A DNA stretch of 64,000 nucleotides from Ga0077555 sp963746315 (lineage in GTDB: Bacteria > Pseudomonadota > Alphaproteobacteria > Rhizobiales > Hyphomicrobiaceae): NCBI GenBank assembly GCA_963746315.1, contig CAVVAR010000012.1:1426001-1490000 (forward strand), given 5' to 3'. The notes beneath the pieces were generated by a model that was not told the DNA's origin, did no database searches, and saw nothing but the letters and a program-made list of their open reading frames with translations. The position numbers were made by a program, and so were the translations under genes. Shown here one piece after another: positions 39,215 to 48,413 of the stretch; position 1 is the stretch's first letter; every line of letters starts with the position of its first letter.

Positions 39215-40192
39215 ATGGCTTATGCGATTCGTGTCCACAAGACAGGCGGCCCCGAGGCGATGAAGTACGAGGAGGTCGAGGTCGGCGCGCCGGGCGCGGG
39301 CGAGGTCCGCCTCAAGCAGCACGCCATCGGCGTCAATTACATCGACGTATATCTTCGCACGGGTCTCTATCCGCAGCCGACGTCACCGTTCGTGCCGGGC
39401 ATGGAAGGCGCGGGCGAGGTGACGGCGGTCGGCTCGGGCGTAACGGATCTCAAGGTCGGTGACCGCGTTGCCTACGCCGGCCCGGCCGGCGGCTATGCGA
39501 CCGAGCGGCTGATCGCCGCCGACCGCGTCGTCAAGATGCCGGATGGCATCGACTACAAGACGGCCGCCGCCATGATGCTGCAAGGCATGACGGTGCGTTA
39601 CCTGGTCCGCAAGACCTATGACGTGAAGCCCGGCACGGTCTGCCTCTGGCATGCGGCTGCTGGCGGCGTCGGTCTCATCGCCTGCCAGTGGGTCAAGCAT
39701 CTCGGCGGCACGCTGATCGGCACGGCTGGTGGCCCCGACAAGTGCAAGCTCGCACTGGACCACGGCGCGGCGCATTGCATCGACTACAAGAAGGACAAGG
39801 ACTTCGTCGCCAAGGTGAAAGAGCTCACCGGCGGCAAGCTGTGTGACGTGGTCTACGATTCGATCGGCAAGGACACCTTCCCGGCCTCGCTCGACTGCCT
39901 CAAGCCGCGCGGCCTGTTCGTCACGTTCGGCAATGCCTCGGGTCCGATCGATGCGATGAACCCCGGCATCCTCGCGGCCAAGGGCTCGCTGTTCATGACG
40001 CGCCCGTCGCTCGCCGCCTACACGTCGAGCCGCGCCGATCTCGTCGAGACGGCCAACGACCTGTTCGACGTCGTCTCGAAGGGCGCGGTCAAGATCAACG
40101 TCAATCACACCTACGCCCTGAAGGACGCCGCCCAGGCGCACATCGACCTCGAGGCCCGCAAGACCACGGGCTCGATCGTCCTGACGCCCTGA
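39215..40192 (+). CDS. qor: NADPH:quinone oxidoreductase (zeta-crystallin/Qor family)
   Basis: This 325-aa medium-chain dehydrogenase/reductase is without zinc ligands. It has IGVNYIDVYLRTGLYP, the VPGMEGAGEV region, the nucleotide-binding HAAAGGVGLIACQW and a C-terminal LEARKTTGSIVLTP that is typical of Qor1. It reduces quinones with NADPH. The start is the ATG at 39215; the frame extends upstream without similarity. A strong hairpin lies after its stop. Confidence 0.92.
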   Translation: MAYAIRVHKTGGPEAMKYEEVEVGAPGAGEVRLKQHAIGVNYIDVYLRTGLYPQPTSPFVPGMEGAGEVTAVGSGVTDLKVGDRVAYAGPAGGYATERLIAADRVVKMPDGIDYKTAAAMMLQGMTVRYLVRKTYDVKPGTVCLWHAAAGGVGLIACQWVKHLGGTLIGTAGGPDKCKLALDHGAAHCIDYKKDKDFVAKVKELTGGKLCDVVYDSIGKDTFPASLDCLKPRGLFVTFGNASGPIDAMNPGILAAKGSLFMTRPSLAAYTSSRADLVETANDLFDVVSKGAVKINVNHTYALKDAAQAHIDLEARKTTGSIVLTP

Positions 40193-40216
40193 TCTCGACG
40201 TCAGTCGACGCGCTTC

Positions 40217-40253
40217 GAGCGGCGGCGGCGATCCAGAATCGCCGCCGCCGCTC
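40217..40253 (+). terminator. Hairpin after the quinone reductase gene
   Basis: A perfect stem of 16 bp or more (GAGCGGCGGCGGCGAT with its complement) has a 5-nt loop, CCAGA, 25 nt after the stop. The T-tract is weak, so it may be a terminator or an mRNA stabiliser. Confidence 0.55.
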
Positions 40254-40307
40254 TCGTATCATCGGCGATGACGTCGCCGGCTCGCGACGGGGCTCGGGGG
40301 GCTGATC

Positions 40308-41006
40308 ATGACGTCCGATGGAGACAGCCGCGACCCGGCTCCGGCGCGTGAGCGAGGCTTGGCCGGAGACGCCGAGCGCGTTCTCGATGCCGCCGGGCAA
40401 AGGCCGCGACGCGCCTCGCCCTTGCGGTGGCTGGTGGTCATCCTGCCCCTCGTGCTGATCGTCGGCATCGGCACTTGGCTGCTGACGACGTGGTCGGGCC
40501 GTGTCTCGCGCTTCGCCGAAGAGATGTCGGCGCGTCCGCGCGCTTCGGCGCCTCTGCCCCGGCCAATGGCACCGCCGCCGCGCCCCGGCGTCCCACAGCC
40601 GGCTGTCGCACCAGTCCCGCAGCGGCCCGCCGAGCTCGACGTGCAGGCCGTCGTTGCCGCCATCGCCAAGGCCGATCCCGAGGCGGGCGCGGCAACATTC
40701 AAGATCTGCCAAGTCTGCCACAACGCCGACCAGTCGGGTGCCGCAAGGATCGGCCCGAACCTGTGGGGCGTGGTTGGTCGCCGCAAGGCCGCAAGGCAGG
40801 GTTTCCCTTATTCGGCGAGCCTGCGCGCGAGAGGCGGCGTGTGGACTTACGACGATCTCGCGACCTTCCTGCACAATCCGCGCAAAGCCGTTCCGGGCAC
40901 TAAGATGGCGTTCGCAGGCATCGCCAGTCCGGCGCGCCTGGCCGGCCTTCTCGCCCACCTGCGCACGCTCGGCGACACGCCCGCCCCCTTGCCGGGCCAG
41001 CCGTGA
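40308..41006 (+). CDS. cycM: Membrane-anchored c-type cytochrome (CycM-like)
   Basis: The 232-aa protein has an N-terminal cytoplasmic stretch, a single uncleaved anchor (WLVVILPLVLIVGIGTWLL) and an Ala/Pro-rich linker. A class I cytochrome domain follows, with heme site CQVCH, the GPNLWGVVGRRKA segment and Met ligand in GTKMAFAG. This is the architecture of rhizobial CycM, an electron carrier between the bc1 complex and an aa3 oxidase. The match is by layout and motifs. It is not in an operon with oxidase genes. Confidence 0.85.
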   Translation: MTSDGDSRDPAPARERGLAGDAERVLDAAGQRPRRASPLRWLVVILPLVLIVGIGTWLLTTWSGRVSRFAEEMSARPRASAPLPRPMAPPPRPGVPQPAVAPVPQRPAELDVQAVVAAIAKADPEAGAATFKICQVCHNADQSGAARIGPNLWGVVGRRKAARQGFPYSASLRARGGVWTYDDLATFLHNPRKAVPGTKMAFAGIASPARLAGLLAHLRTLGDTPAPLPGQP

Positions 41007-41082
41007 CTAGCGCCGGGCGTTTGCCATCGGCGCATGTGCATGCGATGGAACGCGATAGCCAGCGACCAGCCGAGATCGCCTC

Positions 41083-41853
41083 ATGACGCCCGAATCCAAG
41101 CCGCCCCGCGTCGCCCTCTTCGTGACGTGCCTCGTCGATCTGATGCGCCCGTCGGTCGGCTTCGCGGCGGTGAAGCTGCTCGAGCAAGCCGGCTGCACGG
41201 TCGAGGTGCCGACGGCACAGACCTGCTGCGGACAACCCGCCTACAACTCGGGCGACAAGGCGACGGCTCAGGCGCTGGCCCGCCAGACGATCGCGGCCTG
41301 CGAAGGCTACGACTACGTCGTTGCGCCATCCGGCTCGTGCGCCGGCATGCTCAAGTCGCACTATCCGAAGCTGCTAGCCGATGATGCGGCATGGCAAGGC
41401 CGCGCCAGCGCGTTCGCCGCCAAGGTGCACGAGCTGATCTCGTTCCTGGTCGACGTGCGTGGCATGGCGGGCGTGAGCCAGACCCTGATCGCAAAGGCGA
41501 CCTATCACGATAGCTGCTCGGGTCTGCGCGAGCTCGGCATCAAGGACCAGCCGCGCAAGCTGCTGGCGAGCGTCGAGGGTCTCGAGCTCGTCGAGATGGC
41601 GGATTGCGAGGTCTGCTGCGGCTTCGGTGGCACCTTCGCCGTCAAGTACGGCGACATCTCCAACGCCATGGTCGAGAAGAAGTGCGCCAACATCGCCGAG
41701 AGCGGCGCCGATCTCATACTGGCGGGCGATCTCGGTTGCCTGATGAACATGGCCGGCAAGCTCCGGCGCGAGGGCAGCACGGCCAAGGCGCGCCACGTCG
41801 CCGAGGTGCTGGCTGGCGAGCTGTCCGATCCGCCGATCGCGGCTGCCGACTGA
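41083..41853 (+). CDS. LutA-like (Fe-S)-binding oxidoreductase subunit
   Basis: The 256-aa protein carries two cysteine-rich CCG modules: TCCGQPAYNSGD with SGSCAGM, and YHDSCSGLREL with CEVCCGFGGTF. This is the pattern of LutA/YkgE in L-lactate oxidation. In known loci LutA works with LutB and LutC, but neither is next to it. It may serve lactate or glycolate oxidation with partners elsewhere, or have a separate role. Start ATG at 41083. Confidence 0.88.
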   Translation: MTPESKPPRVALFVTCLVDLMRPSVGFAAVKLLEQAGCTVEVPTAQTCCGQPAYNSGDKATAQALARQTIAACEGYDYVVAPSGSCAGMLKSHYPKLLADDAAWQGRASAFAAKVHELISFLVDVRGMAGVSQTLIAKATYHDSCSGLRELGIKDQPRKLLASVEGLELVEMADCEVCCGFGGTFAVKYGDISNAMVEKKCANIAESGADLILAGDLGCLMNMAGKLRREGSTAKARHVAEVLAGELSDPPIAAAD

Positions 41854-42043
41854 CTCGACGGCACCGCCGCCGCTCGTCTCGATCCCGCGCGATACCATCG
41901 ACGTTTCCGACCGCCCCGAGAACGCCCAAATGGCGCCCTTCGAGGGCCGCCTTGCGACTCTACGACACAAGTCATCGGCTGAGTGTCGATGGATGGCTGC
42001 TTCCGTTTCGTCGGGGGAGCGCCAAGCGTGGGGAGTAGGGTTT

Positions 42044-42361
42044 ATGCGTCTCGGATTGCGTCCCGGGCCGTCAGGGCCGATGACCGGTGCCTGTGCCATG
42101 ATCGTGATGGCGGCGACAGCGGCAGGAGGCGGCGAGGCCGCGGCTGCCAGCGCGCAGATGTTCCCGGTCGGGTCGCATCTGGTGCCCGTCGTGGTCGCGA
42201 TGGCGTTCATCCTGCCGGCCGGCATTGCGGGTCTCGCCTCCGTGATGAAGCGTGTCAGTCGAAGTCCCGCAGGGTTGCTCGGTGCGGGCCTGCTGGCGAT
42301 CGGAGCAGTGGCTATCGTGGCCCTGGCCAATCCCGGCCTGCTGGCTGGTCTTCGCGTCTAG
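42044..42361 (+). CDS. Small predicted membrane protein
   Basis: 105 aa from the ATG at 42044, preceded by a strong GGGAGTAGGG site. Two or three hydrophobic segments are visible (ACAMIVMAATAAGG, LVPVVVAMAFILPAGIAGLA, LLGAGLLAIGAVAIVAL). No family recognised. A hairpin follows its stop. Confidence 0.5.
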   Translation: MRLGLRPGPSGPMTGACAMIVMAATAAGGGEAAAASAQMFPVGSHLVPVVVAMAFILPAGIAGLASVMKRVSRSPAGLLGAGLLAIGAVAIVALANPGLLAGLRV

Positions 42362-42382
42362 TCGGGCCCGACATCTGAAGCA

Positions 42383-42434
42383 CGCCCCGCGTGTGTTGCC
42401 AGCGAGCAACTACTCGTGATCGGGGCGCCTCTTT
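42383..42434 (+). terminator. Possible terminator
   Basis: CGCCCCG at 42383 pairs with CGGGGCG at 42421 across a long loop, followed by CCTCTTTTG. Weak but correctly placed after the small membrane gene. The rest of the gap to 42622 shows nothing else. Confidence 0.4.
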
Positions 42435-42622
42435 TGAGCCACAAACGGACGCCAATTTCCCAGTCGTGACGCTCAACCGCGTGACTTGAACGCGAGTTCT
42501 TGCGACACGACTTGAAGATGTTGTGGCAACCGTTTGAAGTGCCTAGTGTGTCGGCCAATTGCCATGTCGACGCCGATGGGCACACCGGGCGTCGTTGCGA
42601 GACTTTGTGACCGGGAGACGAG

Positions 42623-43835
42623 ATGACCGTCCAGCGGTTCGACAGATCGGGCACACCCAGCGGGAGGCCGGCGTCGACGTGCGCCGAGACCGCAGTGTGC
42701 CGGTTGCCGTCGGATCCGGCTCGGCTCGATCCCATATCGGATTTATCGCTGACCAGAGCGAGCGCGCCGCAGTCGTGGTGGTCGCCCCTGCTGGCGGAAA
42801 GGCGGACGTTGGCACTGACGCGGATATCTGGAGTTGCGGCGCGACTGGTGCTTGGTGTGGGCCTTATTGTCGGCCCGGTCGCTGCATCGGCACAATCGCG
42901 CGAACTCGCTGAAGTTCGTCTCGCCCCAGGTGGCGTTCGAGCAAGGCTACAATGCCTATCGCGGCGGCATGTTCACGATCGCCGAGCACGCCTTGAAGTA
43001 TGCCGCCGATCGCGGCTCCCTCCTGGCTCAATATCACTTGGCGCGCCTCTATGCCGATCCGGCGGGGCCGTTCACCAGTCACGTCAAGGCCTACGAGCTC
43101 TATGCGCGCATCGTCGGGCAGCACGCAGCGCTCATCGACGTTGATGACGATCCCCGTGCGCGCTATGTAGGCAAGTCTCTCACCGCACTCGCCCAGTACG
43201 TGCTGCGCGGCTTGCCGGAGATTGCGCTCAAGCCGAACCCGGAGCGCGCGGCCGGCTATCTGCAGGAAGCGGCCACCTTCTTCCGCGACAAGGATGCGCA
43301 ATTCGAGCTTGCGAAGCTCTACATCACAGGCGAGGGCGTCGAGGTCAATCATCGGCAGGCAACGAGCCGGCTGTCGACACTGGCGCAGGTCGGCCATGCC
43401 GGCGCGCAGGCTTTCCTCGCCGATCTCTACTGGCGCTCGAAGGCCGGGTTGCCGCACGACGAGAAGCGGGCACTCGCCTTGATCACGGTCGCCACCGAGA
43501 ACGCGCCGGCGCACGAGCGCATCTGGATCGAGGACATCTACCAGAGCATCTTCTGCGGCATGTCGGCGGGCGTCCGAAAGCAGAGCGAAGGCCACATCGC
43601 CTCGTTCCGGCATCGCTACTCGCCGCGACCCGGTGCCGAGCCGCAAGACACGATCGGGCTCGCGCCGCAGGCGCAGCGCACCTGCTCGGACGGGACGCCT
43701 CTGCCGGCGCTGCCGCGCGAAAGCCGGGCGGAGGATACGCCGGTCGCAAAGAGCACCCTCGCAGCACCACGCTCCGGCGTATTGCAGGGCGGCGTGATGG
43801 GCGTCGGCACGTTCGGTGAGCGCGGCGGCCGCTGA
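42623..43835 (+). CDS. exoR: ExoR-like Sel1-repeat periplasmic protein (frameshift after signal peptide)
   Basis: The first frame, from the ATG at 42623 (site GGGAG), contains a clear signal peptide, GVAARLVLGVGLIVGPVAAS then AQS. The mature part lies in the next frame: VSPQVAFEQGYNAYRGG, then Sel1-like helical repeats (QYHLARLYAD, AQFELAKLYITGEGV, AGAQAFLADLYW). One extra base near 42900-42910 explains the break. The repeat region resembles ExoR of Sinorhizobium, the periplasmic inhibitor of the ExoS-ChvI system controlling exopolysaccharide and motility. The signal peptide would be better placed if translation began at TTG 42809. No exoS or chvI genes are nearby. Confidence 0.75.
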
Positions 43836-43851
43836 GGCCAACCGCGCACCG

Positions 43852-44634
43852 TCAAACGGCCAGCTCGATCCACACCGGCGTGTGATCCGAAGGCTTCTCC
43901 CAGCCGCGCGGCGTACGGTCGACACCGGCGTCGACGAGAAGATCCGCGGCGACCGGCGATAACAGCAGGTGGTCGATGCGGATGCCGTTGTCCTTCTGCC
44001 AGGCGCCGGCCTGATAATCCCAGAACGTGTACACGCCCGGTCCCGGTGACACGGCGCGGACCGCGTCGGTGAGGCCGAGCGCCAGCAACCGACGCCAGGC
44101 CCGGCGCGACTCCGGCTGGAACAGCGCGTCGTCCACCCAGGCCGCCGGCGATTTGACGTCCTCAGGCTCGGGAATGATGTTGTAGTCGCCGCAGAGCACC
44201 AGCGGCTCCTCCAGCAGCAGAAGCTCGCGCGCGTGCTTCTCGAGGCGATCGAGCCATGCCAGCTTGTAGGTGAATTTCTCGGTCCCGATCGGGTTGCCGT
44301 TCGGCAGGTAGAGCCCTCCGACGCGCACGATCCGCCTGCCCGCCGATATCACGGCCTCGATGTAGCGCGACTGTACGTCCTCGGGGTCGCCCGGCAGGCC
44401 TCGTCGCACGTCCTCGAGCGGAAACTTCGACAGGATGGCGACGCCGTTGAAGCCCTTCTGCCCGTGGACGGCGACATTGTAGCCGAGCGACTCGATCTCC
44501 AGTGCCGGAAAGCCCTCGTCGACGCTCTTGATCTCCTGCAGGCACACGACGTCTGGCTCGAACGTCCGCAGCCACGTGAGCAACGCTTCGATCCGCGCCT
44601 TGACGCCGTTGATGTTCCACGTCGCGATCCGCAT
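43852..44634 (-). CDS. xthA: Exodeoxyribonuclease III
   Basis: The 260-aa EEP-fold DNA-repair nuclease opens MRIATWNINGVKARIEAL, with VVCLQEIKSVDEGFP, VGGLYLPNGNP, VLCGDYNIIPE (the catalytic Asp-x-Asn) and a terminal SDHTPVWIEL. It removes 3' blocks and cleaves abasic sites. It converges on the exoR-like gene with 16 nt between stops and is divergent from the dioxygenase gene at 44796. Confidence 0.94.
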   Translation of the reverse strand: MRIATWNINGVKARIEALLTWLRTFEPDVVCLQEIKSVDEGFPALEIESLGYNVAVHGQKGFNGVAILSKFPLEDVRRGLPGDPEDVQSRYIEAVISAGRRIVRVGGLYLPNGNPIGTEKFTYKLAWLDRLEKHARELLLLEEPLVLCGDYNIIPEPEDVKSPAAWVDDALFQPESRRAWRRLLALGLTDAVRAVSPGPGVYTFWDYQAGAWQKDNGIRIDHLLLSPVAADLLVDAGVDRTPRGWEKPSDHTPVWIELAV

Positions 44635-44795
44635 GCGTCTCTCCTCACCGGGGCCCGCGCCAGATCGTCAGCGACCCGCCGCGGTGTCAACGTCTTTCAC
44701 TGCGAAACTCCTGGTGCATCGAGCCGGCCTTGGGCAGTCTAGTCGCATACGAGGCGGCGCTGGCGTGCGCCGGCCTATCGTCAGGAGCGTGTCCG

Positions 44796-45698
44796 ATGAC
44801 CATCGCCATTTGCCAATTGCATCCCCTGTTCGTCGCCGAGGTCGATGGCGTCGATCTGTCCCGCCTCGACGACGCGACCCGCGATCGGATCGACGCCGCC
44901 ATCAACCGCTATTCCGTTCTCGTCTTCCATGGCCAGACGCTCGACGACGATCAGCTTCTGGCCCTCGGCCACCGCTTCGGCCACATCTCCGCCCCGCGCA
45001 ATCATCGCGTCGAGCAGCGCCTGAAGCACGCCGCCATCGCCGACATCTCGAACCTAGACGCGAGGAATGATTTCCGTGCCCGCGAGGACCACCGCCGCCT
45101 CGACGGCCTCGGCAATCAGCTCTGGCATTCCGACGCCTCGTTCCGGCCGATCTCCGGCGCCCTGTCGATGCTCTACGCCCACATTGTTCCGCCGAAGGGC
45201 GGCGATACCGAGTTCGCCGATCTGCGCGCCGCCTACGACGACCTCGACGCCGAGACGAAAGCCCAGATCGACGGCCTCGTCGCCGTCCACTCGATCTTCC
45301 ACTCGCGCGGCCAGCTCGGCCATACCGAGTACAGCGAGACCGAGCGTAAGGGCCTGCCCGACGTCAAGCATCCGCTGGTGCGCACCCATCCCGGCTCCAA
45401 GCGCCGGACGCTCTACCTCGGCTCGCACGCCTCCCACATCGACGGCTGGCCGATGCCGGAGGGCCGCCTGCTGATCCGCGATCTCATGGAGCACGCGACG
45501 CGCGAGCGCTTCACCTACGCGCACAAGTGGCAGGTCGGCGACCTCGTCATCTGGGACAACCGCTGCACCCTGCATCGCGGCCGCCCCTACGCGGACCACC
45601 AGCACAAGCGCGACCTCCGCCGCGTCACCACCCTCGACATGGACTCCCTCGCCGACAACCCCGACCTCGTTCGCGAGATGGGGTTGCTTCCGGCCTGA
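44796..45698 (+). CDS. TauD/TfdA-family Fe(II)/2-oxoglutarate dioxygenase
   Basis: The 300-aa protein has the metal triad as HSD in LWHSDASF and a late His in CTLHRGRPY, with the 2-oxoglutarate Arg in DLRRVT. Other family marks are HIVPPKGGDTEFADLRAAYD and VLVFHGQTLDDDQLLALG. It resembles the TfdA (2,4-D) and alkylsulfatase/taurine branch; the substrate is unclear. The ATG at 44796 has an AGGAG site. No transporter is next to it. Confidence 0.88.
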   Translation: MTIAICQLHPLFVAEVDGVDLSRLDDATRDRIDAAINRYSVLVFHGQTLDDDQLLALGHRFGHISAPRNHRVEQRLKHAAIADISNLDARNDFRAREDHRRLDGLGNQLWHSDASFRPISGALSMLYAHIVPPKGGDTEFADLRAAYDDLDAETKAQIDGLVAVHSIFHSRGQLGHTEYSETERKGLPDVKHPLVRTHPGSKRRTLYLGSHASHIDGWPMPEGRLLIRDLMEHATRERFTYAHKWQVGDLVIWDNRCTLHRGRPYADHQHKRDLRRVTTLDMDSLADNPDLVREMGLLPA

Positions 45699-45774
45699 TC
45701 CTTGGCATTCGTAGCGGCTCTGGCGCGGCGGGCCTCGTCTCCCCAAGGCGACCGTCCGAATGTCCCACGCTGCC

Positions 45775-45807
45775 GTCATCCCCGCGAAGCCGGGGACCCA
45801 CGTCGGG
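45775..45807. repeat. Dispersed repeat, GTCATCC family
   Basis: GTCATCCCCGCGAAGCCGGG followed by GACCCACGTCGGG, with CCCCG/CGGGG arms. Related to the elements at 26188 and 35381. Confidence 0.65.
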
Positions 45808-45847
45808 TGTGCCCCCTCTGCGATCACGACAGCCTCGTCGCCCCGCC

Positions 45848-47011
45848 TCACTTCACCGACGCCAGCACCCGCCGCGCGATCGTGGCGCGGTGCACCTCGG
45901 TCGGGCCCTCGTAGACGCGCATCACGCGCACCTTCTGCGCCATCAGCTGCAGCGGCAGCTCCTTGGTCACGCCCATGGCGCCAAACGACTGCATGGCGTT
46001 GTCGATCACCTCGGTCGCCATCTCGGTCGCGAACACCTTGATCATCGAGGCCACCTGCCGCACGTCCTCGCCCCGGTCGAGCTTGGCGGCCGCATCGTGC
46101 ACCATCAGCCGGCAGGCATGGATCTGCGTTGCCGCGTCCGCGATCCACCACTGGATCGCCTGCCGGTCGGCCAGCAGTGCGCCGAACGTGGTGCGCTGCT
46201 TGACGTGGGAGCACATCATGTCGAGCGCACGCCGTGACATCCCGATGGCCCAGGCGCCGATCTGCAGGCGCCGCACGTTGAGGCGCAACTGCATCGGCGC
46301 GAAACCCTCGCCCACCTTGCCGAGGATCGCATCGGCCGGAAGCCGCATGTCCTCGAACACCAGCTCGTAGGTGCGATGCCCGCCGAGCATCGGGATCTCG
46401 CGCGCGATCTCGAAGCCCTTCGTGCCCTTCTCGACGATGAAGGCCGTCACGCCCTCGTGCTTCTTCCCGCTGCCGACGCGGGCCATCAGCACCATGAAGT
46501 CGGCCTCAGGGACCCGGCTCACCCAGATCTTGCGGCCGTTGATCACCCACTCGTTGCCGACCATCTCGGCCCGCGTCGTCATACCCGACGGATCGCCGCC
46601 CGCGCCCGGCTCCGAGATGGCGATCGCCGACTTGGCCTCGCCCCGGGCGTAGGGCTCCATGTACTTCGTCTTCTGCTCCGGCGTCGCCGTGGTCATCAGC
46701 ATGTGCAGGTTCGGACTGTCCGGCGGGAAGATGAACGGCACGATCGTCCGCGACAGCTCCTCGTTGACGCCCATCAGCGCAATCGCCGGCAGATTGGCGC
46801 CGCCCAGCTCCTCGGGCGCATCCAGTGCCCAGAGCCCCAGCTCCTTGCACTTGGCCAGCAGCGGCGCCTCCTCCTCCTTCGTAAGCCGCAGCCGCTCGCC
46901 CTTGATCTCCCGCTCGATGATCCGGGCCTCGAGCGGCATCAGCTCGTCCTCGACGAACTTCGCCACGAGGTCCTGCAGCATCCGGTGCTCTTCGGCGAGT
47001 TCCACAGGCAT
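45848..47011 (-). CDS. Acyl-CoA dehydrogenase
   Basis: The 387-aa FAD enzyme has FAD/substrate block AIAISEPGAGGDPSGMTTRA, NGRKIWVSRVPEADFMV, a LNVRRLQIGAWAIGMSRRAL helix and the C-terminal YEGPTEVHRATIARRVL. It introduces the alpha-beta double bond into an acyl-CoA. The ATG at 47011 follows GGAG. The P450 gene on the same strand is 106 nt upstream, so they may be co-expressed in breakdown of a branched or cyclic acid. Confidence 0.92.
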   Translation of the reverse strand: MPVELAEEHRMLQDLVAKFVEDELMPLEARIIEREIKGERLRLTKEEEAPLLAKCKELGLWALDAPEELGGANLPAIALMGVNEELSRTIVPFIFPPDSPNLHMLMTTATPEQKTKYMEPYARGEAKSAIAISEPGAGGDPSGMTTRAEMVGNEWVINGRKIWVSRVPEADFMVLMARVGSGKKHEGVTAFIVEKGTKGFEIAREIPMLGGHRTYELVFEDMRLPADAILGKVGEGFAPMQLRLNVRRLQIGAWAIGMSRRALDMMCSHVKQRTTFGALLADRQAIQWWIADAATQIHACRLMVHDAAAKLDRGEDVRQVASMIKVFATEMATEVIDNAMQSFGAMGVTKELPLQLMAQKVRVMRVYEGPTEVHRATIARRVLASVK

Positions 47012-47117
47012 ATCGGTCTCCAGATGGATTGATGCGGCTGAGCGCCCTTAGCTCAGTCTTGCCCATCGCTATGGACCGGACAAGGGCGCGGAGCACCGGC
47101 TGCGACGCCGCACCGCC

Positions 47118-48293
47118 TCAGCTCCGAGCGTCCCACCGCACCGGCAGGTTCAACAGCCCGCGGAAGGCCCAGCCGCCGATCCGCACCGGCTCCCGCTCGT
47201 CGAGCCTGAGGCCCTGCAACCGCTCGAAGACCAGCGGCAGCGCGACATCGGCGACGATGGCCCGCGAGGCGAATGCGCCGGCGCAGTAGTGCGGCCCGGC
47301 TCCGAAGGCGATGCTTTTGGCTGTATCCCGCGTCACCCGGAACGCGTCCGGATCCTCGAAGCACGCCTCGTCCCGGTTGGCCGACCCGAACATCAAGAAG
47401 GCCCGGTCCTCGCGTTCGAAGGTCACGCCGCCGAACGTGTGGCGCTGCGCGATCCGGCGTGGCGACATGCCGATCGGCGCCATCCAGCGCGCATACTCCT
47501 CGAACACCTGCATCCAGCCCGCCCGTCCGGCATGGACCAGCGCCAGTTGATCCGGATGCCCCAGCAGCGCCCAGATCGCGCCCGCAATCGCATCGCGCGG
47601 CTCGTTCTGCCCGCCGCTGATCGCCAGCTTGATGTTGGCACGCACGCTCTCGAGCGCCATCCCACCTTCCAGCATCACCGACAGCAGGCTCGGATCGGGC
47701 GAACGCGACACCTCGGGCAGCCGCTCGTCGATGGCGCGGTCGATCGCCATCGTCGCCGCATGGCAGCGTGCCTCGATCTCGGGCTTTCCCGCGTAGTTCG
47801 CGATGCCGTCGATCATCGCCTGCGACCAGGCATCCATCTCGCCGTAGCTGATGTTCGTGAGACCCGTGATCTCCTTCAGGCATTCGCCCGACACCGGCAG
47901 CGCGAAATCCTTGACGAGGTCGGCTCGTCCTAGCGGGACCAGCCCGTCGAGAATGCGCTCCGCATGTCCGCGAAACAGCGCCGTCCAATATCCTTTCACC
48001 GTGCGCGGAGAGACGGAGGGGAAGATGGCGCGGCGCTCGGCCATGTGCGCCTCGCCGTCCTTGCGCATCATGTTGTGGCCCATCAGGCGCGTCATCAGCC
48101 CGCCCGGCTGCTCGGACGAAAACACCACGATCGTCTTCTCGCACACGAAAATGTCGTCGCGTCGCGTCAGCAGCGTCGATCCGAGCTCAGGCACGAAGGC
48201 GATCGGCGCCTCGCGCCGCATCCGGGCAAGCGCCGGATAGGGATCGCGCCAGAAGCCGGCCGGATCGATGTGGAACGTCGCTGCGTCGGACAT
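47118..48293 (-). CDS. Cytochrome P450 with unusual I-helix
   Basis: This is a 391-aa bacterial P450. The heme loop is FGAGPHYCAGAFAS. The I-helix reads ISGGQNEPRDAIAG, so the usual Asp/Glu-Thr pair is Asn-Glu. Other P450 landmarks include FEREDRAFLMFGSANRDE. The change suggests altered O2 activation, as in some peroxygenase-like or atypical P450s. The start is the ATG at 48293; a ferredoxin partner is not nearby. Confidence 0.9.
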   Translation of the reverse strand: MSDAATFHIDPAGFWRDPYPALARMRREAPIAFVPELGSTLLTRRDDIFVCEKTIVVFSSEQPGGLMTRLMGHNMMRKDGEAHMAERRAIFPSVSPRTVKGYWTALFRGHAERILDGLVPLGRADLVKDFALPVSGECLKEITGLTNISYGEMDAWSQAMIDGIANYAGKPEIEARCHAATMAIDRAIDERLPEVSRSPDPSLLSVMLEGGMALESVRANIKLAISGGQNEPRDAIAGAIWALLGHPDQLALVHAGRAGWMQVFEEYARWMAPIGMSPRRIAQRHTFGGVTFEREDRAFLMFGSANRDEACFEDPDAFRVTRDTAKSIAFGAGPHYCAGAFASRAIVADVALPLVFERLQGLRLDEREPVRIGGWAFRGLLNLPVRWDARS

Positions 48294-48413
48294 TGTGTCG
48301 AGGCTCGTCGGTGCACGCGCCGTGGAGCCGGTGCGGCTCCGCGATTGCCACATTCAGCCGGACCGCAAGGGGAGTGACAAGGCGGAAGTGCCCGAACTGC
48401 GATCGGCGCGCCG

